64,000 nt of DNA from Colwellia sp. (lineage in GTDB: Bacteria > Pseudomonadota > Gammaproteobacteria > Enterobacterales > Alteromonadaceae), in the NCBI GenBank assembly GCA_013215295.1, contig JABSOZ010000004.1, positions 1 to 64,000 on the forward strand, read 5' to 3'. Shown in pieces: positions 42,033 to 54,348 of this stretch. The first letter of the stretch is position 1, and every line of letters starts with the position of its first letter. A program made the translations under genes and the position numbers. The notes under the pieces are model-generated. The model was not told the origin of the DNA. It was given only the letters and a program-made list of their open reading frames with translations, and ran no database searches.

Positions 42033-43274
42033 CTATTCCATATAATTTTCGGGCATGTCTAGTGCTGCAACACCAGAATCTACCGCAGCTTTAGCCACTG
42101 CAAGTGCTACTCGACCACACAAACGAGGATCCATAGGTTTAGGTATAATATATCCTTTACCAAATGTCAGGCTTGTTTCACAACTTGCATCTAGTACTTC
42201 TTGTAAAACAGGCTCTTTAGCTAACTCACGAATGGCGTGAACCGCCGCAATTTTCATCTCATCATTAATCGTTCTTGCACGAACGTCTAGTGCTCCACGG
42301 AAAATGAAAGGAAAACATAAAACATTATTAACTTGATTAGGGTAATCAGAACGGCCAGTGGCAATAATAATATCGTCTCGAGCTGCAAGGGCTAATTCAG
42401 GTTTGATTTCAGGATCAGGATTAGAACAAGCGAATATTACTGGATTAGCTGCCATCAATTTTACATTTTCAACAGAAAGTACATTAGGACCAGAGACACC
42501 AACAAAAACATCTGCGCCATCAATCACATCTTCTAACGTACGTTTGTCCGTATTATTAGCAAACAAACGCTTATATTCATTAAGATCATCACGACGAGTG
42601 TGAATAACACCCTTAGTGTCTAACATGTATATTTTTTCACGCTGTGCGCCACATTTTATTAATAACTCCATACAAGCTATTGCTGCAGCTCCGGCACCCA
42701 TACAAACAATATTGGCACTTCTGATACTTTTTCCTTGAATTTCTAAAGCATTAAGCATTCCTGCAGCAGTAACAATAGCGGTACCGTGTTGGTCATCATG
42801 AAATACGGGGATTTTACAACGCTCAATTAACGCTTTTTCGATTGCAAAACATTCTGGTGCTTTTATGTCTTCTAAATTAATGCCACCAAAGCTGTCAGCA
42901 ATATTTGCCACTGTGTTGACAAATTCGTCTACTGTTTTATGTTTAACTTCTATATCAAACGAATTAATATCGGCAAAACGCTTAAATAACAGTGCCTTGC
43001 CTTCCATTACCGGCTTTGATGCCATTCCACCTAAATTACCTAAGCCTAGAATAGCGGTACCGTTAGTAATAACCGCAACAGTATTCCCTTTTCCTGTATA
43101 TTTATAAACATCATCAGGGTTTTCTGCAATCGCACGAACAGGCTCTGCAACACCAGGACTATAAGCGAGAGATAAATCGAGGCTAGTTTCAGCGGCTGTC
43201 GTTAATTCAACACCTATTTTTCCAGGTGTTGGGAATTGATGGTAATCAAGAGCTTGTTGGCGAAAATCAGTCAT
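42033..43274 (-). CDS. NAD(P)-dependent malic enzyme, short form
   Basis: 413 residues. Oxidative decarboxylation of malate to pyruvate and CO2. Motifs: YSPGVAEPVRAI (about residues 38-49), GLGNLGGMASKPVMEGKALLFK, FHDDQHGTAIV (metal and substrate), and the nucleotide fold VCMGAGAAAIA (about 190). There is no C-terminal phosphotransacetylase-like domain, so it is the short form, unlike E. coli MaeB. AGGA lies seven bases before ATG. Cofactor preference cannot be set from sequence. It lies alone, preceded by a 500-base non-coding gap. Confidence 0.92.
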   Translation of the reverse strand: MTDFRQQALDYHQFPTPGKIGVELTTAAETSLDLSLAYSPGVAEPVRAIAENPDDVYKYTGKGNTVAVITNGTAILGLGNLGGMASKPVMEGKALLFKRFADINSFDIEVKHKTVDEFVNTVANIADSFGGINLEDIKAPECFAIEKALIERCKIPVFHDDQHGTAIVTAAGMLNALEIQGKSIRSANIVCMGAGAAAIACMELLIKCGAQREKIYMLDTKGVIHTRRDDLNEYKRLFANNTDKRTLEDVIDGADVFVGVSGPNVLSVENVKLMAANPVIFACSNPDPEIKPELALAARDDIIIATGRSDYPNQVNNVLCFPFIFRGALDVRARTINDEMKIAAVHAIRELAKEPVLQEVLDASCETSLTFGKGYIIPKPMDPRLCGRVALAVAKAAVDSGVAALDMPENYME

Positions 43275-43710
43275 GGTGAGTCCTATGCGTTAGGTAAATT
43301 AATTGTTTTATATATGCCATTTTTCACGTTTTATTATTTTTATATACAGCATAGTTATATATATTATTGTAATCTTACATTTTGTCCAACGTTATTCTTA
43401 TATAAAAAAGTGCTAGAAGCTATAACAAACATACCCTCAGCGCATTTTGATTGCACATCATAAAACTAAATATTCGTTATATAGCTTTATTTATTCATCA
43501 AATGATTATATATATTATCTAAACTTCAGCGACTTGTTATATTTAACATTCACGTTGTCTTTATTTCAACGCATAACCGCGAATTTATCTGCACACTTAT
43601 GCACAAGGTAATTAAATTCCATAAACATTATCACTTTCATTTTTACCAGAATAACTTTATTTAGCATCTATATTTAAATGGCCGTTTGAATATAGTTTAT
43701 TTTTTGATAT
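43275..43710. other. Non-coding, AT-rich gap upstream of the malic-enzyme gene
   Basis: About 440 AT-rich bases between the malic-enzyme gene and the purA terminator. Apart from a promoter at 43361-43389, no convincing open frame, RNA gene or repeat was seen. A small RNA or a long regulatory leader cannot be excluded. Confidence 0.5.
43361..43389 (-). promoter_or_regulatory. Promoter of the malic-enzyme gene
   Basis: -35 TTGGAC (43384-43389) and -10 TAATAT (43361-43366), 17 bases apart on the minus strand, about 85 bases before the start codon. Confidence 0.6.
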
Positions 43711-43736
43711 AAAAAAACCACCTATAAGGTGGTTTT
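43711..43736 (-). terminator. Terminator after purA
   Basis: 10-bp arms 43714-43723 and 43727-43736, loop ATA, T-run on the minus strand (complement of 43711-43717). It is 41 bases after the purA stop. Confidence 0.9.
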
Positions 43737-43776
43737 AAAAATGTTTAATTTCAAAAAAAGAAATTACCGTATGCGA

Positions 43777-45096
<1,320 letters not shown>

Positions 45097-45200
45097 TTAG
45101 GCGAGGATTTTATCAAAAAAATATTTATAGTCCAAGTAATAAATGATGATTTTTAGTGCTAATTTAAATTATTCAATTATCTAAGGGGGTTAGAAAAGGT

Positions 45201-45386
45201 TTATTGAAGTAACCACAAGATAAATGCACCAAGTATAATCAAGCCAACGCCGATATTTCGGATAGATGAAGTGGACTCTTGTGCCAATTTCAAAACATAA
45301 TTTCGCCATTTGTTTGGAAAAAGAGCAGGAATTAGACCTTCAATAATGAGTGCAAGCGCTAATGCCATGATTAATGTGTCTGCCAT
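45201..45386 (-). CDS. yjeT: DUF2065 inner-membrane protein, YjeT type
   Basis: 61 residues with two hydrophobic helices (about 3-22 and 42-60) separated by a short charged turn (FPNKWRNYV). The sequence and place, between hflC and purA, match E. coli YjeT. Its function is not known. Confidence 0.85.
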   Translation of the reverse strand: MADTLIMALALALIIEGLIPALFPNKWRNYVLKLAQESTSSIRNIGVGLIILGAFILWLLQ

Positions 45387-45461
45387 TTTTACTCTCTTAT
45401 ATATTTAGGGTTACTCACCACAAATTTCAAGAAACTCATCTCGACATTAATGGCAGATACT

Positions 45462-45489
45462 AAAAAGCCATGACAAGTCATGGCTTTTT
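45462..45489 (-). terminator. Terminator after hflC
   Basis: 13-bp arms 45462-45474 and 45477-45489 (the terminal loop opens to four bases), T-run on the minus strand. It lies 17 bases after the hflC stop and separates the hfl operon from yjeT-purA. Confidence 0.88.
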
Positions 45490-45505
45490 CATTACAAGCG
45501 GTTAG

Positions 45506-46393
45506 CTATTTTACTACTTTAGCGCCATTTTTTAAATAGCTAAAGAAATCACTATCGGGTTTAACCACTAAGATATCGCTTTTACTGTTGAAACTTTTTT
45601 CATAAGCTTGAAGACTACGGTAAAAGCTAAAGAACTCAGGATCTTGTCCGTATGAATCAGCATATACTTTAGCTGCTAAGGCATCACCTTCACCACGCAT
45701 TTCCTGTGCTTCTTTTTGAGCGGTTGCTAACATTACCGTTACTTTAGCATCAATCGTTGCACGAATAATCTCAGCTTGCTCTTGTCCCTGAGAACGATGT
45801 TCTTTGGCAACAGCAGTACGTTCTGCTCGCATACGTTCGTATATAGATGCACTGACTTCAGCAGGTAAATTAATGGCCTTAATACGCACATCAATAACTT
45901 CAATACCTAAGTCTTCACGACTACTTGCCGCGCTTTCTAGCGCCTTAGCCATAATAGAATTACGATCACCTGAAACGATTTCTTTAATAGTACGTGTACC
46001 AAACTCGTTACGTAGACCATTATTTACTTTTTGTTTCAAAAGTGCCCGAGCATTATCTATAGAGCCACCTGTACGCAAATAATAGGTTGAGAAATCAACA
46101 ATACGCCATTTTACAAATGAGTCGACAATTAAATCTTTTTTCTCAGAGGTAACAAAACGATCAGGAGTTTCATCAAGGGTTTGAATACGTGCGTCAAGTT
46201 TACGAACCGTGTTAATAAACGGGACTTTGAAATGCAAGCCCGGTTCATATACTTTCATTTGCCCGCTGTCAGCGTCACGTTTTATTTTTGAAAATTCGAA
46301 AACAATGCCACGTTGTCCTTCAAAAACAATAAAAACAGAAGAAACCGTTAACACCAAAATTAATGCAATTGTTGCAATTATAAAGTTTTTCAT
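45506..46393 (-). CDS. hflC: SPFH protein HflC, FtsH protease modulator
   Basis: 295 residues, shorter than the E. coli protein (about 334). An N-terminal membrane helix (about 4-22) is followed by the SPFH/band-7 domain (IVFEFSKIKRD onward) and a helical coiled-coil part rich in Ala/Glu/Gln (about 185-245). With HflK it forms the large cage around FtsH in the inner membrane. It starts three bases after hflK. Confidence 0.93.
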   Translation of the reverse strand: MKNFIIATIALILVLTVSSVFIVFEGQRGIVFEFSKIKRDADSGQMKVYEPGLHFKVPFINTVRKLDARIQTLDETPDRFVTSEKKDLIVDSFVKWRIVDFSTYYLRTGGSIDNARALLKQKVNNGLRNEFGTRTIKEIVSGDRNSIMAKALESAASSREDLGIEVIDVRIKAINLPAEVSASIYERMRAERTAVAKEHRSQGQEQAEIIRATIDAKVTVMLATAQKEAQEMRGEGDALAAKVYADSYGQDPEFFSFYRSLQAYEKSFNSKSDILVVKPDSDFFSYLKNGAKVVK

Positions 46394-46396
46394 TGC

Positions 46397-47542
46397 TTAA
46401 TTTCTCCCGCTATTAAATCTGTCTGCACGCCCTGACATAGCAGGAGCAGAACTTGACGTATTAATCGGCTGATTTATACGTGACTGACTTTGTGGCAAAG
46501 TGCGTTGTATTGAAGACTGATTTTGCATCATTTTATCTAACGGTAAGTACATCATGTTATTACCACCTTCCACATCAACCATTACTTTACTGGTATTAGC
46601 GTAAACGCTTTCCATGGTTGTTAAATACATGCGCTGACGCGTAACTTCTGGCGCTGCGTGATATTCGGGTAATAATTTATTAAATTTAGCCACCTCACCT
46701 TGAGCATCTAATACTGTTTGCTGTTTATACGCTAAGGCTTCTTGTTCCATACGTTTTACTCGGCCACGTGCGCGCGGTTCAATACCACGTTCATAAGCTT
46801 CAGCTTCACGTTTAAAACGAACTTCATCTTCTTGTGCTGAAATCGCATCATCAAAAGCGTCTTTTACTTCTTCAGGAGGACGTGCATCTTTAAAGTTAAC
46901 GTCAACAACAATCAAACCTAAATTATAAGGAGCAATAATTTTATCGAGCTCATTCCATACGTCTTGACGAACCTTTTCACGGCCGCTGGTTAATATGTCA
47001 TCCATTTTGGCATGACCTACAACATAACGTAAGGCACTGTCTAATGACTGACTTAAACTGTCATCCGCATTAGTCACACTAAATTTGTAATTGCGCGGGT
47101 CAACAACACGATATTGAATTTGCATTTCTACACGTACAACATTTTCATCTTGTGTCAGCATAAATCCGGCAGCAGGTAACACACGCGTTGTTTGAATATC
47201 TACAGGAATAATACGCTCTGCAAATGTCCATTTCCAACGTAAACCTGGATCTACGGTTCCAGCATATTGGCCAAAACGTAAAACAATACCTTTCTCTGCT
47301 TCATTAATAGTATAGAAACCACTAAAACCATAAACGAGAATACCGACAATAAGTGCGATAACAATACCGACACTCGATACGCCTTTATTGCTGCCACCAT
47401 TTGATGATTTGCCACCAAAAATTCCGCTGACTTTATTACCAATATCTTTTAGTAAATCGTCTAAGTCAGGTGGTCCTTGATTTTTGTCATCTTTCTTTTT
47501 CCAGGGGTCTTTATCATTATTCCCCGGTTCATTCCACGCCAT
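46397..47542 (-). CDS. hflK: SPFH protein HflK, FtsH protease modulator
   Basis: 381 residues from ATG at 47542..47540 (MAWNEPGNNDKDPWKKKDD); a GTG four codons earlier overlaps the GGAG ribosome site. A Gly/Asn/Ser-rich cytoplasmic tail precedes one membrane helix (about 55-75), then the SPFH domain (EAEKGIVLRFGQYAG) and the coiled coil (ARPPEEVKDAFDDAISAQEDE). The C-terminus is Gln/Ser/Asn-rich. It partners HflC. Confidence 0.94.
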   Translation of the reverse strand: MAWNEPGNNDKDPWKKKDDKNQGPPDLDDLLKDIGNKVSGIFGGKSSNGGSNKGVSSVGIVIALIVGILVYGFSGFYTINEAEKGIVLRFGQYAGTVDPGLRWKWTFAERIIPVDIQTTRVLPAAGFMLTQDENVVRVEMQIQYRVVDPRNYKFSVTNADDSLSQSLDSALRYVVGHAKMDDILTSGREKVRQDVWNELDKIIAPYNLGLIVVDVNFKDARPPEEVKDAFDDAISAQEDEVRFKREAEAYERGIEPRARGRVKRMEQEALAYKQQTVLDAQGEVAKFNKLLPEYHAAPEVTRQRMYLTTMESVYANTSKVMVDVEGGNNMMYLPLDKMMQNQSSIQRTLPQSQSRINQPINTSSSAPAMSGRADRFNSGRN

Positions 47543-47615
47543 GGTATTCTCCACTCATTTTAAATTAAATACATTCTATAACTAACTTGCCCAATAACAG
47601 TAATATATCAGGCTG

Positions 47616-48902
47616 TTAACTTTCAATAAAGCCTTCTATATCAGCTTCATCGAGTTTAATTAGCCTATTCCATTCTCTTTCAGGTAATTTCACCTTCAAT
47701 AAACAATCACCATTCTCATCATAGGATTCTTCTTCAATACAATTTAATTGATAAAACACACTACGAAGTTTTCCCTCGCTTGCTGGTAAGCGTAAGCTGT
47801 GCTTGATTATTTTCTTACCTAAGCGTTCCGATAATGCTTGAAAAAGCAACTCAATTCCAATATCTTTTTGAGCAGATAACCATACACGAATAGGTAAACC
47901 GGTGTCATCTCGGTCAATTCGCGGTTGAATATTTTCCACTACATCTATTTTGTTACAAATTAATAATTGTGGTACTTCACCTGCACCTATCTCTTTTAAT
48001 ACTTCCTCAACTTGCTCAATATTTTCAGTTTGGCGATCATTGGAAATATCAATCACGTGAAGTAACAACTCTGCTTCACGTGTTTCTGTAAGCGTTGCTT
48101 TAAAAGCTGCGACTAAATCATGGGGTAAATGCCGAATAAACCCAACCGTATCAGCTAAAATTGCTCGGCCGACATCTTCAATATTTATTTTTCTTAATGT
48201 TGGATCTAAAGTTGCAAAAAGTTGATCCGCGGCGTAAACATCAGCTTTCGTAATTTGGTTAAATAAAGTAGATTTACCTGCATTAGTATAACCAACTAAT
48301 GAAAGTGTTGGAATTTCAGCGCGAGTTCTAGCACGACGACCTTGTTGGCGCTGTTTTTCGACTTTTCCTAAACGCTTACGTATATTTACCATACGTTCGT
48401 GGAGTAAACGTCGATCAGTTTCTAATTGCGTTTCGCCGGGTCCACGTAGTCCAATCCCCCCCTTTTGTCTCTCAAGGTGAGTCCAACCACGAATAAGTCG
48501 AGTGCTCATATGTCGTAATTGTGCAAGTTCAACTTGAAGTTTGCCTTCATGTGTACGTGCTCGTTGAGCAAAAATATCTAAAATAAGCGCTGTGCGATCT
48601 ACAACACGGCATTCACATAACGCTTCAATATTTTTTTCTTGTGAAGGCGATAATGCATGATTGAAAAGTACAACGTCTGCTTTATAAAGTGACACGGCTT
48701 GAGCAATTTCTTCAGCTTTACCACTGCCCACAAAAAACTTTGTATGAGGTGTATTACGTTTACCGGTAATAATATTAAGTGAATTGATGCCAGCAGAACT
48801 TACAAGTAATTCAAATTCTTGTAGGTCTTCACGTGCATTTTCATCAGGAAAATCCAAGTGAACAAGTATTGCTTGTTCACCTGCTTTATAACGATCAAAC
48901 AA
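47616..48902 (-). CDS. hflX: Ribosome-associated GTPase HflX
   Basis: 428 residues. The start codon is TTG (48902..48900), giving [15 protein letters not shown], which matches the E. coli N-terminus. The N-terminal HflX domain ([21 protein letters not shown]) is followed by the G domain with [13 protein letters not shown] (about residue 205), [14 protein letters not shown] and NKID. HflX splits stalled or heat-damaged ribosomes. It is 88 bases after hfq. Confidence 0.95.
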   Translation of the reverse strand: MFDRYKAGEQAILVHLDFPDENAREDLQEFELLVSSAGINSLNIITGKRNTPHTKFFVGSGKAEEIAQAVSLYKADVVLFNHALSPSQEKNIEALCECRVVDRTALILDIFAQRARTHEGKLQVELAQLRHMSTRLIRGWTHLERQKGGIGLRGPGETQLETDRRLLHERMVNIRKRLGKVEKQRQQGRRARTRAEIPTLSLVGYTNAGKSTLFNQITKADVYAADQLFATLDPTLRKINIEDVGRAILADTVGFIRHLPHDLVAAFKATLTETREAELLLHVIDISNDRQTENIEQVEEVLKEIGAGEVPQLLICNKIDVVENIQPRIDRDDTGLPIRVWLSAQKDIGIELLFQALSERLGKKIIKHSLRLPASEGKLRSVFYQLNCIEEESYDENGDCLLKVKLPEREWNRLIKLDEADIEGFIES

Positions 48903-48990
48903 TTGAGCAGTACCTATAAACTAAATAGTTAAACCAAAAAATCTTTTTGGACATTACTTATTTGGCCAATAACCAAACTCAATAAAATCA

Positions 48991-49248
48991 TTAATCTTGC
49001 TGTTCTTGATTATAGTCACCTGTTTGAGGTGCAGGCATGGTAGAAACTGCCCGAGAAGGAACAACAGTAGAAATCGCGTGTTTATAAACCATTTGGCTTA
49101 CTGTATTTTTAAGTAAAATAACGAATTGATCAAAAGATTCTACTTGTCCTTGTAGTTTAATCCCATTAACTAAATATATTGCTACTGGAATGCGATCACG
49201 TCGTAAAGCATTCAAAAATGGGTCTTGTAACGATTGCCCTTTTGCCAT
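48991..49248 (-). CDS. hfq: RNA chaperone Hfq
   Basis: 85 residues. The Sm1 part runs from [11 protein letters not shown] (Gln8 and the 3'-end binding proximal face) through about residue 50, and Sm2 is YKHAIS (55-60). The C-terminal tail after 65 is short and Gln/Asp-rich compared with E. coli (102 residues). Hfq hexamers pair small RNAs with mRNAs. It lies between miaA and hflX. Confidence 0.97.
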   Translation of the reverse strand: MAKGQSLQDPFLNALRRDRIPVAIYLVNGIKLQGQVESFDQFVILLKNTVSQMVYKHAISTVVPSRAVSTMPAPQTGDYNQEQQD

Positions 49249-49350
49249 TATTTGGCCCCTTTTATTGTTATTTTTAATAAATGTATTGTTCGAATTTTTT
49301 TCATAAAACTAGTTACTTACTATGCAACTGTTTTCATTATACATCAAGGT

Positions 49351-50331
49351 TTAAAGTTTGCTTACTGAAGACAAAATTACTTTTAAATTATTTTCATCTT
49401 CCATATGCAACCATTGTAAATTTGGCCAATTTCTCAGCCACGTCAATTGGCGTTTAGCTAATTGACGTGTTGCACAAATTCCCTTGAAGACCATTTCATC
49501 ATGATCAACTTCATCATTTAAATATTCCCACATTTGCCGATAACCAACACAACGTATAGAGGGTAAATTTTCATGTAAATCAGCACGCTGCTTTAACTTA
49601 ACGACTTCTGATTCAAAGTCTTGCTTAATCATCTGCTCAAACCTCAAAGCGATGCGCGCATGTAAGTCTTTACGATCTTTAGGCGAAATAGCAAACTGCA
49701 AAACATCACCGCCAAGTCGTTCACCTTTAACTTTCGTTAATTCAGTCATGCTTTTGCCAGTAATACGATAGACTTCTAAAGCGCGAATTAATCGTTGCGG
49801 ATCATTTTTATGAATACGCTCAGCAGATATCGGGTCTACGTTAGCAAGTTGGCCATGTATATTATCCCAACCCAACTCTTTAGCTTCAGCTTCTATATCT
49901 TGACGAATTTTAGCATCTGCGCCCGGCAAAGGGGAAATACCATCAATCAAGCTTTTGAAATACATCATGGTACCGCCTACCAATAATGGTATTCGGTTAT
50001 TAGCCCGACTTTTTTCAATTTCTCTTAAAGCATCTCGACAAAAATCAGCTGCTGAGTAACTTTCGCTCGCATCAATTAAATTAATTAAACTGTGTGGGTA
50101 CTTTGCTAACTCTTCAGCCGTCGGTTTTGCTGTACCAATATCCATATCCCGATAAACAAGGGCGGAATCAACACTAATAATATCGCAAGGCAAAGCATCG
50201 TGTAATGCCATTGCTAATGCTGTTTTTCCTGATGCAGTAGGTCCCATCAAACAAATTACTGGCGGTAATTTACTTTGTTGAGTGTCAATACTATTGATTG
50301 GTAAGACTTCAGACATCGCTTTATTTGGCAT
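49351..50331 (-). CDS. miaA: tRNA dimethylallyltransferase MiaA
   Basis: 326 residues. P-loop [12 protein letters not shown] (about residues 29-40), [17 protein letters not shown], and the tRNA-binding insert ending [14 protein letters not shown]. It adds the dimethylallyl group to A37 of tRNAs reading codons that start with U. The start overlaps the mutL stop by 11 bases; a second Met five codons later is also possible and would leave a small gap. No strong ribosome site distinguishes them. Confidence 0.95.
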   Translation of the reverse strand: MPNKAMSEVLPINSIDTQQSKLPPVICLMGPTASGKTALAMALHDALPCDIISVDSALVYRDMDIGTAKPTAEELAKYPHSLINLIDASESYSAADFCRDALREIEKSRANNRIPLLVGGTMMYFKSLIDGISPLPGADAKIRQDIEAEAKELGWDNIHGQLANVDPISAERIHKNDPQRLIRALEVYRITGKSMTELTKVKGERLGGDVLQFAISPKDRKDLHARIALRFEQMIKQDFESEVVKLKQRADLHENLPSIRCVGYRQMWEYLNDEVDHDEMVFKGICATRQLAKRQLTWLRNWPNLQWLHMEDENNLKVILSSVSKL

Positions 50332-52231
50332 TCGTTAACTTTGTTATTGAAGATGTGAGGTCTACCACTACAGAATTCAAGCGTAACAGTTGTTCAAATG
50401 TAGAATTAAATTGTTTTTGGCTCAAACGCAGTAGATTTCTAGCCTGGTGGTTATCAAAGGAATTTGCTGTTAATAGGCTTGCAAATGCTTGTTGCCATTC
50501 ACTATTTGTTAATTCACCAACACCTTCAACCACCAATAGTTTCAATAATTCATTAAAACTAAGGTTGACGTCTTTATTTCTCAATAAAGCTGGAAATTGA
50601 CGAATTTGCACACTACTTTTTGTTAATACATTGACCACAATACCAATTTTTTTCAAGGCATCTGTTTGATGCTCAACAAAACTCACCTGTTCATGATTTA
50701 AGGAGATTTTTATGGGTAATAATAAGGGTTGGCTGACAAAGTCGTGATGCCATCTATCTTTAACTTCAATAAACTTAAGCGCTTGCTCGATTTTATTCAA
50801 TGATAATAACCGAAGTTCACCATTTAGTTTGACCACTGCATATAGTTCATCAACAACGGTTATCAACTCTAATACTTCATTTTCATTCGTTGCTAATAAC
50901 GTTGTTTCTGTATTACCTTTTCCCGACATTTCACCATCAGACAAAGGTGTCATTAATGTTTGATAAGCTTGCGCTGCATTTCGACTTACTTGGTTATTAC
51001 TATGGGTATAAGAAGATTGATTATGCTGATTTCCTTGATTGCTTAGCTGATAGGGTTTGCTCTGAACATCAGTAACTTTAGTCAATGGCTTGATATAATC
51101 ACGCGTTGTTTGATAGTCGCTTGCTTGCTGCCCAACCGGCTTGCTTTGGGGGTAAGTCTCGGCACTCATTTCAGGCTGATGTTGTGGCAGGTCAGTCGTT
51201 TGATTATCTTGTTCCGGCAAAAGCTCCGTATTCACATTATCACTTAACGCGTTATGGCAAACAGAATAGATAAAATCATGAATATATCGACCTTGATGAA
51301 AACGGACTTCATGTTTAGCAGGGTGCACATTAACATCTACTTCGCGGACATCAAGTGTTAAGAAAAGTACAAAAGCAGGATAAGTATCAGCCGGCAACAG
51401 ATTACTATATGCTTGGCGAATGGCGTGATTAATTAACTTATCTCGCATCATACGGCCATTTACATAACTAAAGCACAAGTCATTTTGGCTACGCGCAAAG
51501 CTTGGCAAACCTACCCAACCCGATAATTGTAAATCGCCATGCTGGCAATCTACTTCCAGTGCATGTTCAATAAACTTTGCTCCACATATTTGTGCAACAC
51601 GTTTTCCATATAAACTTTTATTATTTACTGCTCTGAAGTGTTTAATCACTTTTTGGTTATGCGATAAGATAAAGCTCACATCAAAACGTGCTAAAGCAAT
51701 ACGCTTAATAACCTCTTCAATGTGGGAAAACTCTGTTTTTTCAGTACGAAGAAACTTTCGTCTTGCTGGAGTATTAAAAAACAAATCAACGACATCGATT
51801 GTTGTGCCATTTGGATGCGCAGCTGGTTGTAATGCTACAGCCATGTCTCGCCCTTCGGCTATTGCTTGCCAAGCCGACGCTTGTTCTACGGGTTTTGACG
51901 TAAGTGTTAAACGAGCAACAGAGCTAATACTTGCCAGAGCTTCACCTCGAAAACCTAAACTACAAATGCCTTCTAGGTCATTCAAGCTTTTAATTTTACT
52001 GGTAGCATGACGGCTTAACGCTAACGTTAATTCATCTTTGACAATACCCGAGCCGTTATCGCTAATACGAATACGTTTAGCACCGCCTTTTTCAATATCT
52101 ATCTTAATGGTCGTTGAGCCAGCATCTAAGCTGTTTTCCACTAATTCTTTCACTACAGATGATGGGCGTTCTACCACTTCGCCAGCAGCAATTTGGTTAG
52201 CAAGTCGAGCAGGAAGGATTTCTATGGTCAT
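50321..52231 (-). CDS. mutL: DNA mismatch repair protein MutL
   Basis: 636 residues. GHKL ATPase motifs: [10 protein letters not shown] (about residues 30-39), ISDNGSGI (about 56-63) and [12 protein letters not shown] (about 94-105). A Gln/Ser/Thr-rich linker (about 340-440) leads to the C-terminal dimerisation domain. MutL links MutS recognition of mismatches to MutH or UvrD action. No DQHAxxE-type endonuclease motif was seen, as expected for species using MutH-type discrimination. Confidence 0.96.
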   Translation of the reverse strand: MTIEILPARLANQIAAGEVVERPSSVVKELVENSLDAGSTTIKIDIEKGGAKRIRISDNGSGIVKDELTLALSRHATSKIKSLNDLEGICSLGFRGEALASISSVARLTLTSKPVEQASAWQAIAEGRDMAVALQPAAHPNGTTIDVVDLFFNTPARRKFLRTEKTEFSHIEEVIKRIALARFDVSFILSHNQKVIKHFRAVNNKSLYGKRVAQICGAKFIEHALEVDCQHGDLQLSGWVGLPSFARSQNDLCFSYVNGRMMRDKLINHAIRQAYSNLLPADTYPAFVLFLTLDVREVDVNVHPAKHEVRFHQGRYIHDFIYSVCHNALSDNVNTELLPEQDNQTTDLPQHQPEMSAETYPQSKPVGQQASDYQTTRDYIKPLTKVTDVQSKPYQLSNQGNQHNQSSYTHSNNQVSRNAAQAYQTLMTPLSDGEMSGKGNTETTLLATNENEVLELITVVDELYAVVKLNGELRLLSLNKIEQALKFIEVKDRWHHDFVSQPLLLPIKISLNHEQVSFVEHQTDALKKIGIVVNVLTKSSVQIRQFPALLRNKDVNLSFNELLKLLVVEGVGELTNSEWQQAFASLLTANSFDNHQARNLLRLSQKQFNSTFEQLLRLNSVVVDLTSSITKLTNAK

Positions 52232-52262
52232 AAATTTTGATCGTTAACTATTTTAAATGAAA

Positions 52263-53567
52263 TTAATCAGCGCGAGGTATGGTCAATGTTTGACCAACAC
52301 GAATGGTATTCGACGTTAAATTGTTTGCCGTTTTTAATTGCCTAATTGAAACGTTATAGCGTTGTGCAACTACCGACAAAGATTCACCACGCGTAATTTT
52401 ATGTTCACGCTTTTCAATAGACGCATAATAACTCCCCATTGGCGGTTGGGAAAGAAAATGATTTTTAATCCCTTTAAAAATGCCATTAGCGAGTTTTCTT
52501 TGATGAGCACTCGAGTTCAAGTTTTGCTCTTCTCTATGGTTCGAGATAAAGCCAGTTTCAACCAAAACAGAGGGGATATCAGAAGATTTCAATACACCAA
52601 AATTACCATGCTGTGGCACTTTTTTATGCATTTTGGTAACTTTCTTTAATTGTTTCAAAACACTACTTGCCATACTTATACTGACACCTTGTGAGTGTTC
52701 TTTATTCATATCAGCTAAAGTTTTCGCCAAATTATCATCACGCGTATTTTTAATGACCCCGCCACCGCCACCTAAGAGCTCTGAATTTTTGGAGCGATTA
52801 CGCAACCATTTTGCCATTTCAGATTCAACGCGTTTGTTCGATACAATCCAAACTGACGCTCCACTAGGTTGTGGTGTACTAAAAGCATCGGCATGAATTG
52901 AGACCAAGAAGTCAACTTGGTTTTTTCTTGCTATTTCACTACGCATTCCTACTGATACATAATAATCACCATCACGCACCATCACTGCTTTCATGCCTTT
53001 TTCTTTATTAATATAGTTGGCAAGTTTTTTGGCTATAGCGAGTGTCACCCGCTTTTCATAGCTACCTTTGCCACCAATAGAACCTGGGTCTTCGCCGCCA
53101 TGTCCGGCGTCAATGGCTATCACAATATCGCGTTTATTATTTTTTGGTGTATGGGTACGTTGAGTGATTTGTTCTTGATCAAATAAATCGATAACTAAAC
53201 GATTACCGTATTGACCTGCTGGAGATAGCGGAAAAACCGCCAAAGAATAATTATCAGCCAATTCCAAGACTAATCGTGTCGTGCCTTTATTCTTAGATTT
53301 ACTGGTACGAATTCGTTTAATGCGTTTATCATTTTTCAATACATTGTTAAAAGAAACAAGGTTCTTACTATTTTTAAAATCAATGACTAAGCGCTGAGGA
53401 TTTTTTAAACTGAAATACTTATAATCGGGTTTGTTGCTTAAATCAAAGACAATACGCGTATTTCCTGGTGCTGGCCAAACACGTACGCCATCAATACTAT
53501 TGCCATGGACGGGAAAGAAAGCGCCGACGAATAATAAAATAGCTAATAATAACGTTCGAATATTCAT
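52263..53567 (-). CDS. amiB: N-acetylmuramoyl-L-alanine amidase, AmiB/AmiC type with LysM
   Basis: 434 residues with an N-terminal signal peptide (about 1-22). An AMIN domain (about 28-130) targets the septum. The zinc amidase domain (about 148-372) has DAGHGGEDPGS (His156), Glu171, SIHADA (His225) and VETGFISN (Glu337). A C-terminal LysM domain (about 388-431) binds peptidoglycan. It cleaves the peptide from the glycan strand for daughter-cell separation, probably activated by an EnvC/NlpD-like protein. It lies between tsaE and mutL. Confidence 0.92.
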   Translation of the reverse strand: MNIRTLLLAILLFVGAFFPVHGNSIDGVRVWPAPGNTRIVFDLSNKPDYKYFSLKNPQRLVIDFKNSKNLVSFNNVLKNDKRIKRIRTSKSKNKGTTRLVLELADNYSLAVFPLSPAGQYGNRLVIDLFDQEQITQRTHTPKNNKRDIVIAIDAGHGGEDPGSIGGKGSYEKRVTLAIAKKLANYINKEKGMKAVMVRDGDYYVSVGMRSEIARKNQVDFLVSIHADAFSTPQPSGASVWIVSNKRVESEMAKWLRNRSKNSELLGGGGGVIKNTRDDNLAKTLADMNKEHSQGVSISMASSVLKQLKKVTKMHKKVPQHGNFGVLKSSDIPSVLVETGFISNHREEQNLNSSAHQRKLANGIFKGIKNHFLSQPPMGSYYASIEKREHKITRGESLSVVAQRYNVSIRQLKTANNLTSNTIRVGQTLTIPRAD

Positions 53568-53604
53568 GTACTCCTTTCCTGCCTCTTGCTTCTATCAAGC
53601 TATA

Positions 53605-54087
53605 TTAAATAAGTGCATTCAGTACTAGCTCACCTAACGGGGTGTTTGCCTGTACGTTAATTGTTCTTTGTTCTTCACTATACGCTAAGTCAATGCGCAA
53701 ATCAGGTTCCTTGATCATACCTTTGCCCTTTTCTGGCCACTCAATAAAACAGCAGCAGTTATGGGCAAAATAATCTCGAATCCCCATATATTCTAACTCT
53801 TCAGGATCTGACAATCGATATAAATCAAAATGGTATACTAACCAGTCATTTAATTCGTAGGGTTCAACTAACGTATACGTTGGGCTTTTCACATGACCGA
53901 CATGACCCATCCCTTGTACAAAACCGCGAGTCAATGTGGTTTTTCCGGCACCTAAATCTCCATACAAATAGACGACAATGCCTTCTTTAAGTTGGCTTTT
54001 CACAATATTAGCGAGTTTTTTACCAATCGCTATAGTTGCTGATTCGTCTGCTAATAAGTACTGTTTGTTTGTAATTATTTCTTTCAT
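53605..54087 (-). CDS. tsaE: tRNA threonylcarbamoyladenosine biosynthesis ATPase TsaE
   Basis: 160 residues. P-loop GDLGAGKTTLTRGF (about residues 44-57) and SPTYTLVEPYE, with YHFDLYRLSDPEELE later. TsaE is the ATPase partner of TsaB-TsaD that completes t6A37 on tRNAs reading A-starting codons. It lies first in the tsaE-amiB-mutL-miaA run; divergent from queG. The nnr gene that separates these in E. coli is absent. Confidence 0.94.
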   Translation of the reverse strand: MKEIITNKQYLLADESATIAIGKKLANIVKSQLKEGIVVYLYGDLGAGKTTLTRGFVQGMGHVGHVKSPTYTLVEPYELNDWLVYHFDLYRLSDPEELEYMGIRDYFAHNCCCFIEWPEKGKGMIKEPDLRIDLAYSEEQRTINVQANTPLGELVLNALI

Positions 54088-54348
54088 TAATTTTTTCTAA
54101 CATCGATTGTTTTTAAGTTGCTGGATAACAGACAATAAGTGATTTGTTAGCATAACAATTTTACTCGGCTTGTGTGCAATAAAATTATCTTCTTATTACA
54201 AAAAAGCACTAAAGACTTAAGCCATTCCCTTCATTATTCAACACTTGTTCGCGGAAAAATACTCTTGTGGTAAACTGGTGATTAACAATTTTTCTTTCAT
54301 TATTTTTATCAGATATTTTTCTAACTTTCCAGCGATTATTATTCAACT

